Source of the DNA: Mesorhizobium atlanticum
Lineage (GTDB): Bacteria > Pseudomonadota > Alphaproteobacteria > Rhizobiales > Rhizobiaceae
Reading direction: 5' to 3'
Assembly (NCBI RefSeq): GCF_003289965.1
Contig: NZ_QMBQ01000003.1
Span: 186,001 to 250,000 of the forward strand
Length of the DNA stretch: 64,000 nt
This document shows positions 10,621 through 20,558 of this stretch, in pieces. The translations under genes were made by a program, and so were the position numbers. Below the pieces are notes generated by a model. The model had not been told where the DNA came from, made no database searches, and saw only the letters and a list, made by a program, of their open reading frames with translations. Within the stretch, counting starts at the first letter, position 1, and each line of letters begins with the position of its first letter.

Positions 10621-11514
10621 TCAGCCGAGCAGGGCAGCCTTGTTCGCTTCGAGGAACTGCTTCAGCGTGCGCGGCGTGCGGCCCGAGAGTTTTTCGACGG
10701 CATCGGTCACCTCGCCTATGCGGCCGGCGCGGGTGTTCACATCGAAAGAGACGATGATGCGGGCGAAGTCTTCGGGAACGCCTGCCGCCTTGACGCCCTC
10801 GGTCAACGCCTGGTCGGGCAGTTGGATGACCTCCAGCGGCTTGCCGGTCACCTCGCTTACCAGCGCCGCGATCTCTTTCGTGGTGTAGGCCTGCGGGCCA
10901 GTCAGCGTGTAGATGTGGCTTTCCTTGGAGCCGGACGCAAGGCCGGCGGCGATGGCGGCCGCCATGTCGTCGCGCGCGCCGTGGGCGACGCGCCCGTCGG
11001 CAGCCGACGTGTACCACTTGCCCGACGAAATGGCGTGCGGCAGCGACATGAACAGGTTCTCCTGATACCAGCCGTTGCGGAAGATGGTGTAGGGGATGCC
11101 GCTCGCCTTGATCGCCTGCTCGGTGCCGTAGTGATCGCCGGCAAAGAGCACGGGCGAGCCGGGCTCGGGATTGGGCATCGAGGTGTAAAGCAGATGCGAA
11201 ACGCCCACTGCCTTGGCCGCAGCAACTGCTGTCTCATGCTGTTTCAAACGCCGGCCTGTCTTGAGGTCGAGGTCACTGGTCGAGATGATCAGCACCCGGT
11301 CGGCGCCTGCGAACGCCTTCTCCAGCGAGGCGCTGTCATTGAAGTCGGCGGCCCTGACGGCAATGCCGCGCGCTGCAAGGTCGGCAAGGTTCTCGGGGTT
11401 GCGGGTGGCGGCGATGATGCTTGAGGGCGCCACCTTTTGCGCGTCCAGCAAGTGGTTGATTACGGCGCGGCCGAGTTGGCCGGAGGCGCCGGTGACGAGG
11501 AGGGTTTCGGTCAT
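10621..11514 (-). CDS. qorB: NmrA/QorB-like NAD(P)H:quinone oxidoreductase
   Basis: The 297-residue atypical SDR starts MTETLLVTGASGQLGRAVI (Rossmann), lacks the classical Tyr-Lys pair and carries FAGDHYGTEQAIKASGIPYTIFRNGWYQENL, typical of QorB/YtfG quinone reductases. It would reduce quinones with NADPH. It is divergent from an HxlR regulator, the same pairing as ytfG with its HxlR-type repressor in enterobacteria, so redox-responsive repression is likely. Confidence 0.85.
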   Translation of the reverse strand: MTETLLVTGASGQLGRAVINHLLDAQKVAPSSIIAATRNPENLADLAARGIAVRAADFNDSASLEKAFAGADRVLIISTSDLDLKTGRRLKQHETAVAAAKAVGVSHLLYTSMPNPEPGSPVLFAGDHYGTEQAIKASGIPYTIFRNGWYQENLFMSLPHAISSGKWYTSAADGRVAHGARDDMAAAIAAGLASGSKESHIYTLTGPQAYTTKEIAALVSEVTGKPLEVIQLPDQALTEGVKAAGVPEDFARIIVSFDVNTRAGRIGEVTDAVEKLSGRTPRTLKQFLEANKAALLG

Positions 11515-11555
11515 GGGAGGGGTCCCTAAAATTGTGTCGGAGGCGGATCAAGTGG

Positions 11556-11574
11556 TGGTCTCAAAAAGAGACCA
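11556..11574. promoter_or_regulatory. Inverted repeat TGGTCTC-N5-GAGACCA, likely HxlR operator
   Basis: A perfect 7-bp inverted repeat lies 42 bp upstream of the qorB start, in the intergenic region shared with the divergent HxlR gene. Size and place suit a dimeric winged-helix repressor. The assignment is inference. Confidence 0.5.
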
Positions 11575-11716
11575 GCACTAAAATAGGAATTGACCTCAAG
11601 CCGTAAAGAAGGCAGTTTTTCGGGAGGTAGGCACGGCAAAGGAACCACCCGGCCGGCCTAAAGCGGGTCGCGATCTTTCGAATTCGCTCCATGCGCTTTA
11701 GGTTTTTGATTTTTAC

Positions 11717-11757
11717 GCATGTCTCCCGGAACCGGTCCCCACTTTCGGGAGACATGC
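11717..11757. repeat. Inverted repeat GCATGTCTCCCG / CGGGAGACATGC
   Basis: A 12-bp perfect inverted repeat with a 17-nt loop lies just upstream of the HxlR gene. It contains the CCGGTCCCCACTTTCGG stretch often seen in rhizobial extragenic palindromes, so it may be a dispersed repeat and not an operator. Confidence 0.5.
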
Positions 11758-11783
11758 TTCAGTTTCGATCAGCGGATGTCGCG

Positions 11784-12194
11784 ATGGACAGCAAGATCTT
11801 CAATCTGAAAGCCAAGCTCGAGGTCTATAAGGCGATGACCAACGGCGGCAATTTCGCCGACTGCCCGGTTCGCGACGTCATCCAGGGCATCAGCGGCAAA
11901 TGGAGCTCGCTGCTGGTCATGGCGCTGGCCGAGAAGCCTTATCGCTTCGGCGAGCTGCGCCGGTTGGTTCCCGACATTTCGCAGCGCATGCTGACGCAAA
12001 CGCTCTACGATCTGCAGCGCGACGGCTACGTGCATCGCGAGGTGTTCCCGACCAAGCCGCCGAGTGTGGAATACAGCCTGACCGATCTCGGGCGCTCGAT
12101 GTTTGCGCCCCTGCAGATGCTGGTCCAATGGGCCGAGCTCAACCATGACGCCGTGCGTGCGGCACGTGCCGCTTTCGATGCGGCTCAAGCCTGA
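11784..12194 (+). CDS. HxlR-family winged-helix transcriptional regulator
   Basis: The protein of about 136 residues carries the HxlR core: a Cys in [19 protein letters not shown], followed by [30 protein letters not shown] and a wing with YSLTDLG. The conserved N-terminal Cys can sense oxidants or electrophiles in QorR/YodB-type members. ATG 11784 (MDSKIF) is chosen by homology of the core; an ATG at 11691 would add 31 residues without it. The divergent qorB is its probable target. Confidence 0.85.
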   Translation: MDSKIFNLKAKLEVYKAMTNGGNFADCPVRDVIQGISGKWSSLLVMALAEKPYRFGELRRLVPDISQRMLTQTLYDLQRDGYVHREVFPTKPPSVEYSLTDLGRSMFAPLQMLVQWAELNHDAVRAARAAFDAAQA

Positions 12195-12267
12195 CGGGCG
12201 TCAAAGCGCCAGCTTGATTTGACTGCTGTGTTGGGAGATTGTCCGGCCGGCTTGGCTTGGGCGGGCA

Positions 12268-13497
12268 ATGAGCAGATCCTACGACATCGCGATTGCCGGC
12301 GCCGGGCCGGCCGGATTGGCCGCGGCGCTCTATCTCAAGCGGGCGGGGCACAAGGTCACCATCTTCGAGCGCTTCGATGCGCCGAAGCCCGTCGGCTCCG
12401 GCCTCATCCTGCAGCCGACCGGGCTGACGGTGCTCGCCGACCTCGGCCTGCTCGACGAGATTCTTTCGCTTGGCAGCCGCATCGAACGGCTGCACGGCAC
12501 CGATGCCAGGAGCGGACGCACGGTGCTTGAAGTCCGCTACGATGCCCGGCGCGGCCGCCGCTTCGGCCTCGCGGTCCACCGGGCGGCGCTGTTCGGCGTG
12601 CTTTTCCGCGCCGCCTTGCGCGAGGAAATCGCCATCGAGACCGATGTCGCGGTCGAGACGCTGGAGACGGCCGAGCGCGCGACGCTGGTCTGCGGCAATG
12701 GCACGCGGCTCGGACCGTTCGACCTGATCGTCGATGCCAGCGGGGCGCGCTCGCAACTGCGGCACTATCTCGGCGATGCCGCCATGCCGCGCCCGCTCGC
12801 CTATGGCGCATTCTGGGCGTCGCTCGGCTGGCGGAACGGCTTTGACAGAAGCGCGCTGCTGCAGCGCTACGACAAGGCAAGCATCATGGTCGGCGTGCTG
12901 CCGATCGGCCGGCCGGAGCCTGGCGCGCAAGACATGGCGGCATTCTTCTGGAGCCTCAAGCCGACCGATGCCGAGCGGATCAAGGCCGAGGGGCTCGAAG
13001 CATGGAAGGCGAGGGTGGTTTCGGTGTGGCCTGAATGCGAGGCATTCACCAGCCAGATCGACAGTTTCGAGCAGCTCTCGCTCGCCCGTTACGGCCACCA
13101 CACGATGGGGCTGCCGGCCGGCCGAAGACTTGCCGTCATCGGCGATGCGGCGCATTCGACCAGTCCGCAGCTCGGGCAAGGCGCGAACATGGCGCTGCTC
13201 GACGCCGCCGCGCTCAGCCATGCGCTGGCGCGGGCGGACAGCGTCGACGATGCGCTGGCGACTTATGCCAGCGCCCGCCGTTGGCATGTGCGGGTGTTCC
13301 AGGCGCTGTCACTGTCGCTGACGCCGTTCTACCAGTCGGACTCCGCGGCGTTGCCCTTTGTCCGCGACCGCATGGTGGCGACGCTGGCGAAGATTCCGCC
13401 GGGGCCGCAATTCCTCGCCGCCATGGTCGCCGGAACGGTGATCGACCCGTTCAGGCGGATCGGACTTGCGGAGTTTCAGTGGCCTGCAGCCGGATGA
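12268..13497 (+). CDS. FAD-dependent monooxygenase (PHBH fold)
   Basis: The 409-residue flavoprotein has the FAD dinucleotide motif IAGAGPAGLAAALYLKRAG near the N-terminus, a central DG-like segment (FDLIVDASGARSQLR) and the second FAD motif VIGDAAHSTSPQLGQGANMAL. It belongs to the aromatic hydroxylase/UbiH group; the substrate is not evident. Its 3' end overlaps the convergent GST gene by 47 nt. Confidence 0.88.
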   Translation: MSRSYDIAIAGAGPAGLAAALYLKRAGHKVTIFERFDAPKPVGSGLILQPTGLTVLADLGLLDEILSLGSRIERLHGTDARSGRTVLEVRYDARRGRRFGLAVHRAALFGVLFRAALREEIAIETDVAVETLETAERATLVCGNGTRLGPFDLIVDASGARSQLRHYLGDAAMPRPLAYGAFWASLGWRNGFDRSALLQRYDKASIMVGVLPIGRPEPGAQDMAAFFWSLKPTDAERIKAEGLEAWKARVVSVWPECEAFTSQIDSFEQLSLARYGHHTMGLPAGRRLAVIGDAAHSTSPQLGQGANMALLDAAALSHALARADSVDDALATYASARRWHVRVFQALSLSLTPFYQSDSAALPFVRDRMVATLAKIPPGPQFLAAMVAGTVIDPFRRIGLAEFQWPAAG

Positions 13498-14170
13498 TTC
13501 CGGACAGATAGGATCCCTTGGCCCGGAGGAAGGCATGCAGCCGCCGCGGGTAGTCCGCGCCGACCGCCTCCTTGACCGATTGCCGCCTGCTCAAGGCCGC
13601 GCGCCAGGCCTGGACGAGCGGCTTGCCGTCGAGCATGCCGAAATCGTCGATGCGGTCGAAGTTGTCGAAATAGCGGAAGATCGGCCCATAGACGGCATCG
13701 ACCAGCGAGAAACGCTCGCCGGCGAACCACGGGCCGCTTTGCCTTGCGGCAAGTTCGGCCTCCAGGCGCGCGAACATCTCGGACAAACCCCTGCTTTCAT
13801 GGAGGAAAGCGGCTTCGTCGGCGGCGGAATAGAAGCGGCCTATGGCATTGAGGATGGCCGAGCCGAATTCGATCCAGGCGCGATGCCTGGCTCGCGCCAG
13901 CGGATCGGCAGGGTGCAAGGGATTGGCCTCGGTCTCCTCTAGGAATTCGAGGATGACGGCGGATTCGAAAATCACCTCCTCCGAGTGGCCATGCCGGACG
14001 TGGAGCAGAGGCACCTTGCCGAGCGGCGAGATGGCTCTGAACCAATCCGGCTTGTCGGCAAGGTCGACATTGACCCGCTCGAACGCCACGCCTTTTTCGG
14101 CGAGCGCAATCGCGGCGCGCTGGACATAGGGGCACAAATGATGGCTGACGAGGGTCAGTCTTGCGGTCAT
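13451..14170 (-). CDS. Glutathione S-transferase family protein
   Basis: The 239-residue protein has the thioredoxin-fold N-terminus with CPYVQRAAIALAEKGV, the GSH-binding LGKVPLL cis-Pro loop and an ESAVILEFLEE segment, followed by an all-helical C-terminal domain. The Cys in CPYV suggests an omega-like or thiol-transferase activity. ATG 14170 follows GGAGAG; a longer start would run into the upstream Rieske gene. It is co-directional with that gene, 1 nt after its stop. Confidence 0.87.
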   Translation of the reverse strand: MTARLTLVSHHLCPYVQRAAIALAEKGVAFERVNVDLADKPDWFRAISPLGKVPLLHVRHGHSEEVIFESAVILEFLEETEANPLHPADPLARARHRAWIEFGSAILNAIGRFYSAADEAAFLHESRGLSEMFARLEAELAARQSGPWFAGERFSLVDAVYGPIFRYFDNFDRIDDFGMLDGKPLVQAWRAALSRRQSVKEAVGADYPRRLHAFLRAKGSYLSGIIRLQATETPQVRSA

Positions 14171-14171
14171 C

Positions 14172-14477
14172 TCACTCTCCCCAGACATAGTTGAGCGCGT
14201 CATCCTCGACGCGGGTCGACAGGAACATCAGGCGCGAGCCTTTCGGCGCCGGTCCTTCGAGACGCTCGCCGCTTTCCATGTCGAATTTCGCTCCATGCCA
14301 TTGGCAGACGAGCGTGCCGTCCTTGCAGTCCAGCGGTCCGCCGAAATGGAGGCAGACATTGGCCGCGGCGCGGATGCGCTCGCCGCTGCGCCAGACATGG
14401 ACCTCACGGCCGAAAAAGGGCGCGATCAGGCTGCCGGTCTGGGGGATATCGGCGATCTTGCAGATTTCATGTTTCAT
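14172..14477 (-). CDS. Rieske [2Fe-2S] ferredoxin-like protein
   Basis: The 101-residue protein carries both Rieske cluster motifs: C-L-H (VCLHFGG) and C-x-x-H (VCQWHGAKFD), 17 residues apart. It is a soluble electron carrier of the dioxygenase-ferredoxin/NirD type. It starts at ATG 14477 behind AAGGAG and forms an operon with the GST gene. Three palindromes bound presumably by the divergent MarR protein lie directly upstream. Confidence 0.88.
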   Translation of the reverse strand: MKHEICKIADIPQTGSLIAPFFGREVHVWRSGERIRAAANVCLHFGGPLDCKDGTLVCQWHGAKFDMESGERLEGPAPKGSRLMFLSTRVEDDALNYVWGE

Positions 14478-14493
14478 CGGAGAACTCCTTGTT

Positions 14494-14554
14494 GATGCAA
14501 TTGCATCTATATGGATGCAAATGCATTGATCGTCAAGCTTGATGCAATTGCATC
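14494..14554. promoter_or_regulatory. Three MarR-type operators, GATGCAATTGCATC
   Basis: Two exact copies of the 14-bp palindrome GATGCAATTGCATC sit at 14494-14507 and 14541-14554. A third with two changes lies between them at 14514-14527. They fill the gap between the divergent Rieske and marR genes, as expected of an autoregulated MarR repressor. Confidence 0.8.
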
Positions 14555-14573
14555 TACCCACTAGGCTGCGCCG

Positions 14574-15029
14574 ATGACGAAGAAATCGCCATCGCCAGAA
14601 GCCATCACAGCCTGGGCGCGCCTCGTGCGCGTCTCGCGCCAACTGATCGAAAGGACCGAGGATGCGCTGAAAGCAAACGGCCTGCCGCCGCTCGCTTGGT
14701 ATGACGTGCTGCACGAGCTTGCCGAAGCGGGCGAGGGCGGGCTCAGGCCGTTCGAGCTGATCGATCGCGTGCTGTTGGCGCAATACGGCGTCTCACGGCT
14801 GCTGGCCCGGCTGGAGGCGGATGGCCTGGTCGAAAAGCTGCCCGTTGCCGACGATGGCCGCGGGCAGACCGTTCGCATCACGGCAAGCGGCCGGGAGATG
14901 CGCCGCCGCATCTGGGCGGTCTATGGCGCTTGCATTGCCGACCGGATGGGCGACAGGCTTTCAGCCCAGGACCTGAGGACATTGGCCAGCCTGCTCGGAC
15001 GGCTGCGCGACCCGCCGGCCAGCGATTAG
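14574..15029 (+). CDS. MarR-family transcriptional regulator
   Basis: The 151-residue protein has MarR secondary structure: the N-terminal dimer helix, PLAWYDVLHELAEAG, the recognition helix region LLAQYGVSRLLARLEADGLVEK and a wing DGRGQTVRITASG. It most likely represses itself and the divergent Rieske-GST operon through the three palindromes upstream. The ligand is unknown; aromatic or electrophilic compounds are plausible given the GST partner. Confidence 0.88.
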   Translation: MTKKSPSPEAITAWARLVRVSRQLIERTEDALKANGLPPLAWYDVLHELAEAGEGGLRPFELIDRVLLAQYGVSRLLARLEADGLVEKLPVADDGRGQTVRITASGREMRRRIWAVYGACIADRMGDRLSAQDLRTLASLLGRLRDPPASD

Positions 15030-15116
15030 CTGGCAAGCCCTTCGCTGTTCCGCCGGTCATTTTTCGCGGCTGCCCCTTGCATCGGAAACCGGAATGCGCA
15101 ATAAGCCGAACCGTAA

Positions 15117-15127
15117 CGTACGGTACG
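15117..15127. promoter_or_regulatory. Palindrome CGTAC-G-GTACG upstream of tetR-ilvC
   Basis: A perfect 11-bp palindrome ends 19 bp before the tetR start. Its place fits TetR autoregulation, possibly with read-through control of ilvC. There is no direct proof. Confidence 0.45.
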
Positions 15128-15146
15128 CCCCTGGGCGACCGGAAGA

Positions 15147-15812
15147 ATGGGAAAGATCGTGCTGCAGGCAGGCGCCGACATCGACAGAAGCGAAACGCCG
15201 ACGGAGCGCCAGCAGGCCGTTCTGGATGCGGCGCTCCGCCTGCTGGTCGAGGAGGGTGACAACCTCACCATGACCGCGGTGGCGCGGCGGGCCAGCTGTT
15301 CCAAGGAAACGCTCTACAAATGGTTCGGCGATCGCGACGGACTGCTCAATGCTACGGTGCAGTGGCAGGCCTCCAAGGTGCGCGTGACACCGGTCGATCG
15401 GAAGGGTCTCGACCTCGCGTCACTGACGGCAAGCCTCCAACGCTTCGCCTCTGACTGGCTCAAGGTGATCTCCAGCGATACGTCGATCGCGCTCAACCGC
15501 GTGGCGGTCGGCCATGCCGGCTCCGGCAAGGATGACCTCGGCGCCATCGTGCTGCAGAATGGCCGCTTCGCGCTCGCCAGCCGGCTGAAGCCGGTGCTTG
15601 AGGCCGGCCGGCAGGCGGGCCTGCTTGATTTCGAGGACGCCGAGACGGCGTTCCGGACCTTTTTCGGCCTGGTCGGCCGCGACGTGCAGATCCGTCTGCT
15701 GCTCGGCGACCGGGTGGAATTGACTGAGGCGACGATCGGCGGCGATGCCCGCCGCGCGACGCAACAGTTTCTCGCTCTCTTCGGAGCAAACAACCGGCTT
15801 AAAAGCCTCTGA
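15147..15812 (+). CDS. TetR-family transcriptional regulator
   Basis: The 221-residue protein has the TetR helix-turn-helix in its first third (TMTAVARRASCSKETLYKWFGDRDGLL) and a C-terminal AefR-like ligand domain (FRTFFGLVGRDVQIRLLLG). It is 24 nt upstream of ilvC on the same strand, so it may co-transcribe with ilvC and tune branched-chain amino acid synthesis. The ligand is unknown. Confidence 0.87.
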   Translation: MGKIVLQAGADIDRSETPTERQQAVLDAALRLLVEEGDNLTMTAVARRASCSKETLYKWFGDRDGLLNATVQWQASKVRVTPVDRKGLDLASLTASLQRFASDWLKVISSDTSIALNRVAVGHAGSGKDDLGAIVLQNGRFALASRLKPVLEAGRQAGLLDFEDAETAFRTFFGLVGRDVQIRLLLGDRVELTEATIGGDARRATQQFLALFGANNRLKSL

Positions 15813-16856
<1,044 letters not shown>

Positions 16857-16907
16857 GGCGATCCACGTCTTTTGCCGGCGCGTCCTCGGGCTTTGCCCTG
16901 CGGTCGC

Positions 16908-16932
16908 GCTGGTCGACAAGGCGAAGAACTAG
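16908..16932 (+). repeat. Partial duplication of the ilvC 3' end
   Basis: The 25 nt here match the ilvC terminus at 16832-16856 at 23 positions, including the stop codon region. The shift of 76 nt suggests a small tandem duplication next to the palindromic element that follows. Confidence 0.7.
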
Positions 16933-16943
16933 GAAGCTCGCGC

Positions 16944-17061
16944 CAATTCTACCCTGCCGGCCATCTGCCGCAGGTTTCTGCGCTTCCGGTGCTCACGGAC
17001 TTTATGTCCGCTCCGCTCCGGTTCTCGAAACCCGCACCAGCTGACTCGGCAGGGCGAATTG
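16944..17061. repeat. Intergenic palindromic element, copy 2
   Basis: An imperfect outer inverted repeat (CAATTCTACCCTGCCG at the left, CGGCAGGGCGAATTG at the right) encloses a core at 16980-17031. That core matches copy 1 at 4048-4101, including GCGCTTCCGGTGCTCACG and CGCTCCGCTCCGGTTCTCG. The middle bases differ in a compensating way (GTAC/GTAC versus GGAC/GTCC), so the hairpin is kept. Confidence 0.8.
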
Positions 17062-17089
17062 TCATCAAGCTTCCAGCCGCGAAGCTGCA

Positions 17090-17119
17090 AGCCGGTGGAG
17101 CGATCCGCCGGCTTTTTTT
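17090..17119 (+). terminator. Rho-independent terminator downstream of ilvC
   Basis: The hairpin AGCCGG-TGGA...TCC-CCGGCT is followed by seven Ts. It ends the ilvC transcript after the intervening repeat. Confidence 0.85.
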
Positions 17120-17200
17120 CGTCCGGCTGTTTCATTCCGGTACGACTACGCTGGCACGCGATTCGCTTCGCATGGCCCATAACGTGGTGGGAGACTGGCG

Positions 17201-17473
17201 ATGGAAACGACGGACAATGGCGCCGCATTTGCCGGCGAACGCCGGATGGAGCGGCGCAGGCGCGTGCTGAGGGGCGCGACCTTGCGGTTCAACGGCGGCT
17301 TCGGAGCGGTGGAAGGATTGGTGCGCAACGAGTCCGAACACGGCGCGCAACTGATCTTCGGCGATGCGACCGGCGTGCCGCAGGGCTTCGAACTGGTGGT
17401 CAATGGCGCTGCGCGTGCCGCGCTTGTGCGCTGGCGCTCGGCGAGGCTGGTCGGCGTTCAATTCGTCGCCTGA
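17201..17473 (+). CDS. PilZ-domain protein
   Basis: The 90-residue single-domain protein has the N-terminal RRMERRRRVLRGATL arginine patch and a WRSARLVGVQFV C-terminal strand typical of short alphaproteobacterial PilZ proteins. These may bind cyclic di-GMP. The classical (D/N)xSxxG motif is degenerate here (NESEHGAQL), so ligand binding is uncertain. It is convergent with a second PilZ gene. Confidence 0.75.
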   Translation: METTDNGAAFAGERRMERRRRVLRGATLRFNGGFGAVEGLVRNESEHGAQLIFGDATGVPQGFELVVNGAARAALVRWRSARLVGVQFVA

Positions 17474-17491
17474 GAAGGCGCGATCAGCCCT

Positions 17492-17776
17492 TCAGCCGTA
17501 GTGCCAGTGTGGCTTGGGCTCGGTGCCGGTGAACTCGACGCCGATGCGGTCCTCGCGACGCCAGCGCACCACGGCCCTGTAGCCGATGCCGTCGACCGGC
17601 ACATAGAGCAGGAATTCGTCCGGCACGCGCGCGTCGATCGACACTTTCAACTCCGCACCGTTCGAATGCATGTTGCGGACCGTGCACGTCACCTCGGAAT
17701 TGTTGATGCCGGTCAGGATCGCCGCGCCCTTCAGGACGCGTTGGCGGCGTTGGATTCTGAGTTCGTTTTCGGCCAT
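17492..17776 (-). CDS. PilZ-domain protein
   Basis: The protein of about 94 residues has IQRRQRVLKGAAIL, then VRNMHSNGAELKVS in the place of the D/NxSxxG c-di-GMP motif, and WRREDRIGVEF at the end. ATG 17776 starts at the family N-terminus; a longer start at 17965 would run through the upstream terminator. It is the second of two convergent PilZ genes. Confidence 0.75.
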   Translation of the reverse strand: MAENELRIQRRQRVLKGAAILTGINNSEVTCTVRNMHSNGAELKVSIDARVPDEFLLYVPVDGIGYRAVVRWRREDRIGVEFTGTEPKPHWHYG

Positions 17777-17892
17777 TGCAGGGTTCGTTCTGGCGAATTT
17801 GTCGCCGCGAATCGGCATGTGTAGCACCGGCATGGATGAATAGGCGTCGCCGATAAATTTAGGGTTATCACGGCGGCGGCACAGGGTTGCGC

Positions 17893-17926
17893 TAAAATAA
17901 AACGGCGCCCGCGAAGGGCGCCGTTT
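17893..17926 (-). terminator. Rho-independent terminator of the BA14K gene
   Basis: On the minus strand an 11-bp stem AAACGGCGCCC / GGGCGCCGTTT is followed by TTATTTT. It lies 18 nt past the BA14K stop codon. Confidence 0.85.
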
Positions 17927-17943
17927 CTGAGCCAGCAGGCTGC

Positions 17944-18522
17944 TCACATATAGGGCGAAATGCACTGCCGGCGAGGGCCGTAGTTGGGCTGGAACGTGTT
18001 GTCCCAGGCCCGGTAGGACCGGTAGCGGTCATAGCACCATTGGACATGGGCCCTGGAAAGCCGCTCGGTCCGGTAGATGCGCCGCGGCTGAACGTAACGC
18101 GGATAGGGGTCGTAGTAGTAGGGATCATAGTAATTGTTGTAGGCCAAGCTGCCCAGGCCCAGGCCGAGACCCAACCCAAGCAGTGCCGCGTCGCCGCTAC
18201 GGAAGTGCCGGTGGTGGCGATGCCGCCAGCGCCAGTCGCCATCGCCATTCCAATTGCCGCCGTCCCAGTTGCGGTAGAAGTGCCGATCGCCGCGCCATCT
18301 AGAGTCGCCGCCGCGATAACGCCAACGCCAATCCTGGAAGTTGCCGTTGTTGTTGCCGCCGGCCCAGCTGTCGCGCACGGGAATGATCGTCGGGGCGGCG
18401 GAATTCGTCGCGACGCCAAGATCGGGTTGCAGGATCGGGCCGGCGACCGACGGCGCAGTCACGCCGGCAACGAGGCCTAGGGCCAAAAGCCCGGATCTGA
18501 AGGAAGAAAAGAGCGGTTTCAT
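17944..18522 (-). CDS. BA14K family protein, secreted/membrane
   Basis: The 192-residue protein has a signal peptide ([17 protein letters not shown]), a low-complexity middle rich in Trp, Arg, Asn and Gly, a short hydrophobic [16 protein letters not shown] stretch and the BA14K C-terminal module [19 protein letters not shown] ending QCISPYM. The Brucella 14-kDa relative is an immunoreactive, lectin-like protein. ATG 18522 follows GGAGAGTGAA. Confidence 0.85.
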   Translation of the reverse strand: MKPLFSSFRSGLLALGLVAGVTAPSVAGPILQPDLGVATNSAAPTIIPVRDSWAGGNNNGNFQDWRWRYRGGDSRWRGDRHFYRNWDGGNWNGDGDWRWRHRHHRHFRSGDAALLGLGLGLGLGSLAYNNYYDPYYYDPYPRYVQPRRIYRTERLSRAHVQWCYDRYRSYRAWDNTFQPNYGPRRQCISPYM

Positions 18523-18688
18523 TTCACTCTCCAAGGAGTAAAGGCCCCACGCCCAGAGCACCCGGAAATGGGGTTATTGTTGGAACTTTCCGTCTGAACG
18601 GAAGATGAACGGAAAGGTTCCATCAACCATAACGAGCATCGAGCCTGGCTCTTGTCTTCGCCCTCGCTTGCAGGCAAAGGTCACGGCC

Positions 18689-19801
18689 ATGTCGCTGCGG
18701 CTCGCCACCTTCAATGTCGAGAACCTGATGAACAGGTTCGATTTCTCGGGCTATCGCAACCAGCTCAATGAAGACCGCACGCTGGCGCTGTTCGACATCC
18801 AGAGCGAGGCCGAATACCGGGTTCTCGAACAGGCCCGCGCGATCGCCCAGTCCGACGACACCCGCCAGTTGACGGCGCTCGCCATCGCGGCCACCCGCGC
18901 GGATATCATCTGCATGCAGGAGGTCGACAATATCGAAGCGCTGAAGGCGTTCGAGTACGGCTATCTGTTCAAGATGATCGGGCAGGGCTACCGGCAGAAA
19001 TACACCACGGCCGGCAACGACTCCCGCGGCATCGATGTCGCGGTGATGATGCGCAACGAGACCATGCAGGGCCAGCCGATCGAATTCGTGCGCATGACGA
19101 GCCACGCCTACGTCACGTTCGAGCGGTTCGGCCTCTTCACGCCGGAGCTTGCGGCGCTCGGGCATGTGGCCAGCGATCGCATCTTTCGCCGGGACTGCCT
19201 GGAGGTCGACCTCATTGTCGGCGGCGTGCCGCTGACACTCTATCTCGTGCATTTCAAGTCGATGGGCTCGCCGCGCAACGGGCTGGACGGCCGCGAGGCG
19301 ACAATGCCGCTGCGCATGGCCGAAGCGCAGGCCGTGCGCCGCATCATCGAGGAGCGTTTCGGCAAGGACCATGCCGCCGACAAGCGCTGGGCGATCTGCG
19401 GCGACATGAACGATTACCGGCAGCGTGTGAAGATCGAGGGCGACAGCTTCGACGGCTATCGCTTCGAGGTTGTCGATGAAGCCCAGTCCTCGATCAACGT
19501 GCTGACCGCCGGCGGCTTCTGCGAGAATGTCGTCGAGCGGCGGCCGGAAATGGACCGCTGGAGCTTCTACCACACGCGCGGCCCGGACGAGCGGCATCTC
19601 TGCCAGCTCGATTACATCCTCCTTTCGAAAGCCCTGGCGGCGAAGAACGCGACCGCCGTGCCCGACATCATCCGCAACGGCCAGCCCTGGCGCACCATCT
19701 TCCCGGCCGGCCAGGAAGTCGAGCGTTTCCCGCGCGCCGGCTGGGACAGGCCGAAAGCATCGGACCATTGCCCCGTGGCGATCACATTGGACATGGCGTG
19801 A
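18689..19801 (+). CDS. Endonuclease/exonuclease/phosphatase family protein
   Basis: The protein of about 370 residues has the EEP catalytic elements TFNVENLMNRFD, IICMQEVDN, a metal-binding CGDMNDYR and the C-terminal SDHCPV. It may be a DNA repair nuclease or a phosphodiesterase. ATG 18689 (MSLRLATFNVEN) is chosen because the family begins there. A NUDIX gene follows after 4 nt. Confidence 0.85.
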   Translation: MSLRLATFNVENLMNRFDFSGYRNQLNEDRTLALFDIQSEAEYRVLEQARAIAQSDDTRQLTALAIAATRADIICMQEVDNIEALKAFEYGYLFKMIGQGYRQKYTTAGNDSRGIDVAVMMRNETMQGQPIEFVRMTSHAYVTFERFGLFTPELAALGHVASDRIFRRDCLEVDLIVGGVPLTLYLVHFKSMGSPRNGLDGREATMPLRMAEAQAVRRIIEERFGKDHAADKRWAICGDMNDYRQRVKIEGDSFDGYRFEVVDEAQSSINVLTAGGFCENVVERRPEMDRWSFYHTRGPDERHLCQLDYILLSKALAAKNATAVPDIIRNGQPWRTIFPAGQEVERFPRAGWDRPKASDHCPVAITLDMA

Positions 19802-19805
19802 CCCT

Positions 19806-20525
19806 TTGAGTTTCGATCTGCCCCGCAACGTCATCCTGCCGGTCGACGCGATCGACGTCCGCCTCGATCCCGGGCCGCATCCCTTCGCGCTGAGCAATGC
19901 GGAGGCGATCGCCGAGAACTGGCGGCAGGAAATGGCGACCAACCCGGCGCTGTTCGATGGCACGGTGGTGCTGCTTTCCGGGCTTGCCTACCGGGATGGC
20001 CGCCTCGTCGGCCGCTGCCACGCGGTCAACTATTCGACCTTCATGCTGTGGCGCAAGCGACGCGAGAATTCCGGCGCCGAGCACGCCTATGCGCACGCCA
20101 TGCTGGTCGCCGGCGACAATGCGCTGGTGGCGATCCGCATGGGGTCGCATACGGTCAATGCCGGCCGAGTTTATTTCGCCGCCGGCTCGTTTGAGCCGAT
20201 CGATTTCCGCGACGGCATGGTCGACGTCGATTTCAACATGATCCGAGAGGTGGGGGAGGAGACAGGGCTCGACCTGTCGCAGGCTGAGCGCGGACAGCGC
20301 TATCACGCGCTGTCGACGGCGAGTGGCACGGTGATCTTCCGCCGCTACCGGGTGGCCGAAACGGCCGACGAGCTGGCGCGGCGCATCAGCGCCTTCGTCG
20401 CCGCCGAGGCCGAGCCGGAGATCGAGGGGCCGATCATCATCCGCAATGCCACCGACCTGCCCGACGGCTTGATGCCGCACATGAAGCCGCTGATCGAGTG
20501 GCATTTCGGCGGCACCGTTTCCTGA
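19806..20525 (+). CDS. NUDIX hydrolase
   Basis: The protein of about 239 residues contains REVGEETGL, the core of the NUDIX box that hydrolyses nucleoside diphosphate derivatives. The upstream Glu of the box is replaced (GMVDVDFN), so the motif is partly degenerate. TTG 19806 (LSFDLPRNVILP) just after the nuclease stop is the likely start. The pair with the nuclease suggests nucleotide housecleaning. Confidence 0.75.
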   Translation: MSFDLPRNVILPVDAIDVRLDPGPHPFALSNAEAIAENWRQEMATNPALFDGTVVLLSGLAYRDGRLVGRCHAVNYSTFMLWRKRRENSGAEHAYAHAMLVAGDNALVAIRMGSHTVNAGRVYFAAGSFEPIDFRDGMVDVDFNMIREVGEETGLDLSQAERGQRYHALSTASGTVIFRRYRVAETADELARRISAFVAAEAEPEIEGPIIIRNATDLPDGLMPHMKPLIEWHFGGTVS

Positions 20526-20558
20526 TCTCCCGGCGGCATCCGCGCTGGCGTGAGCGTC

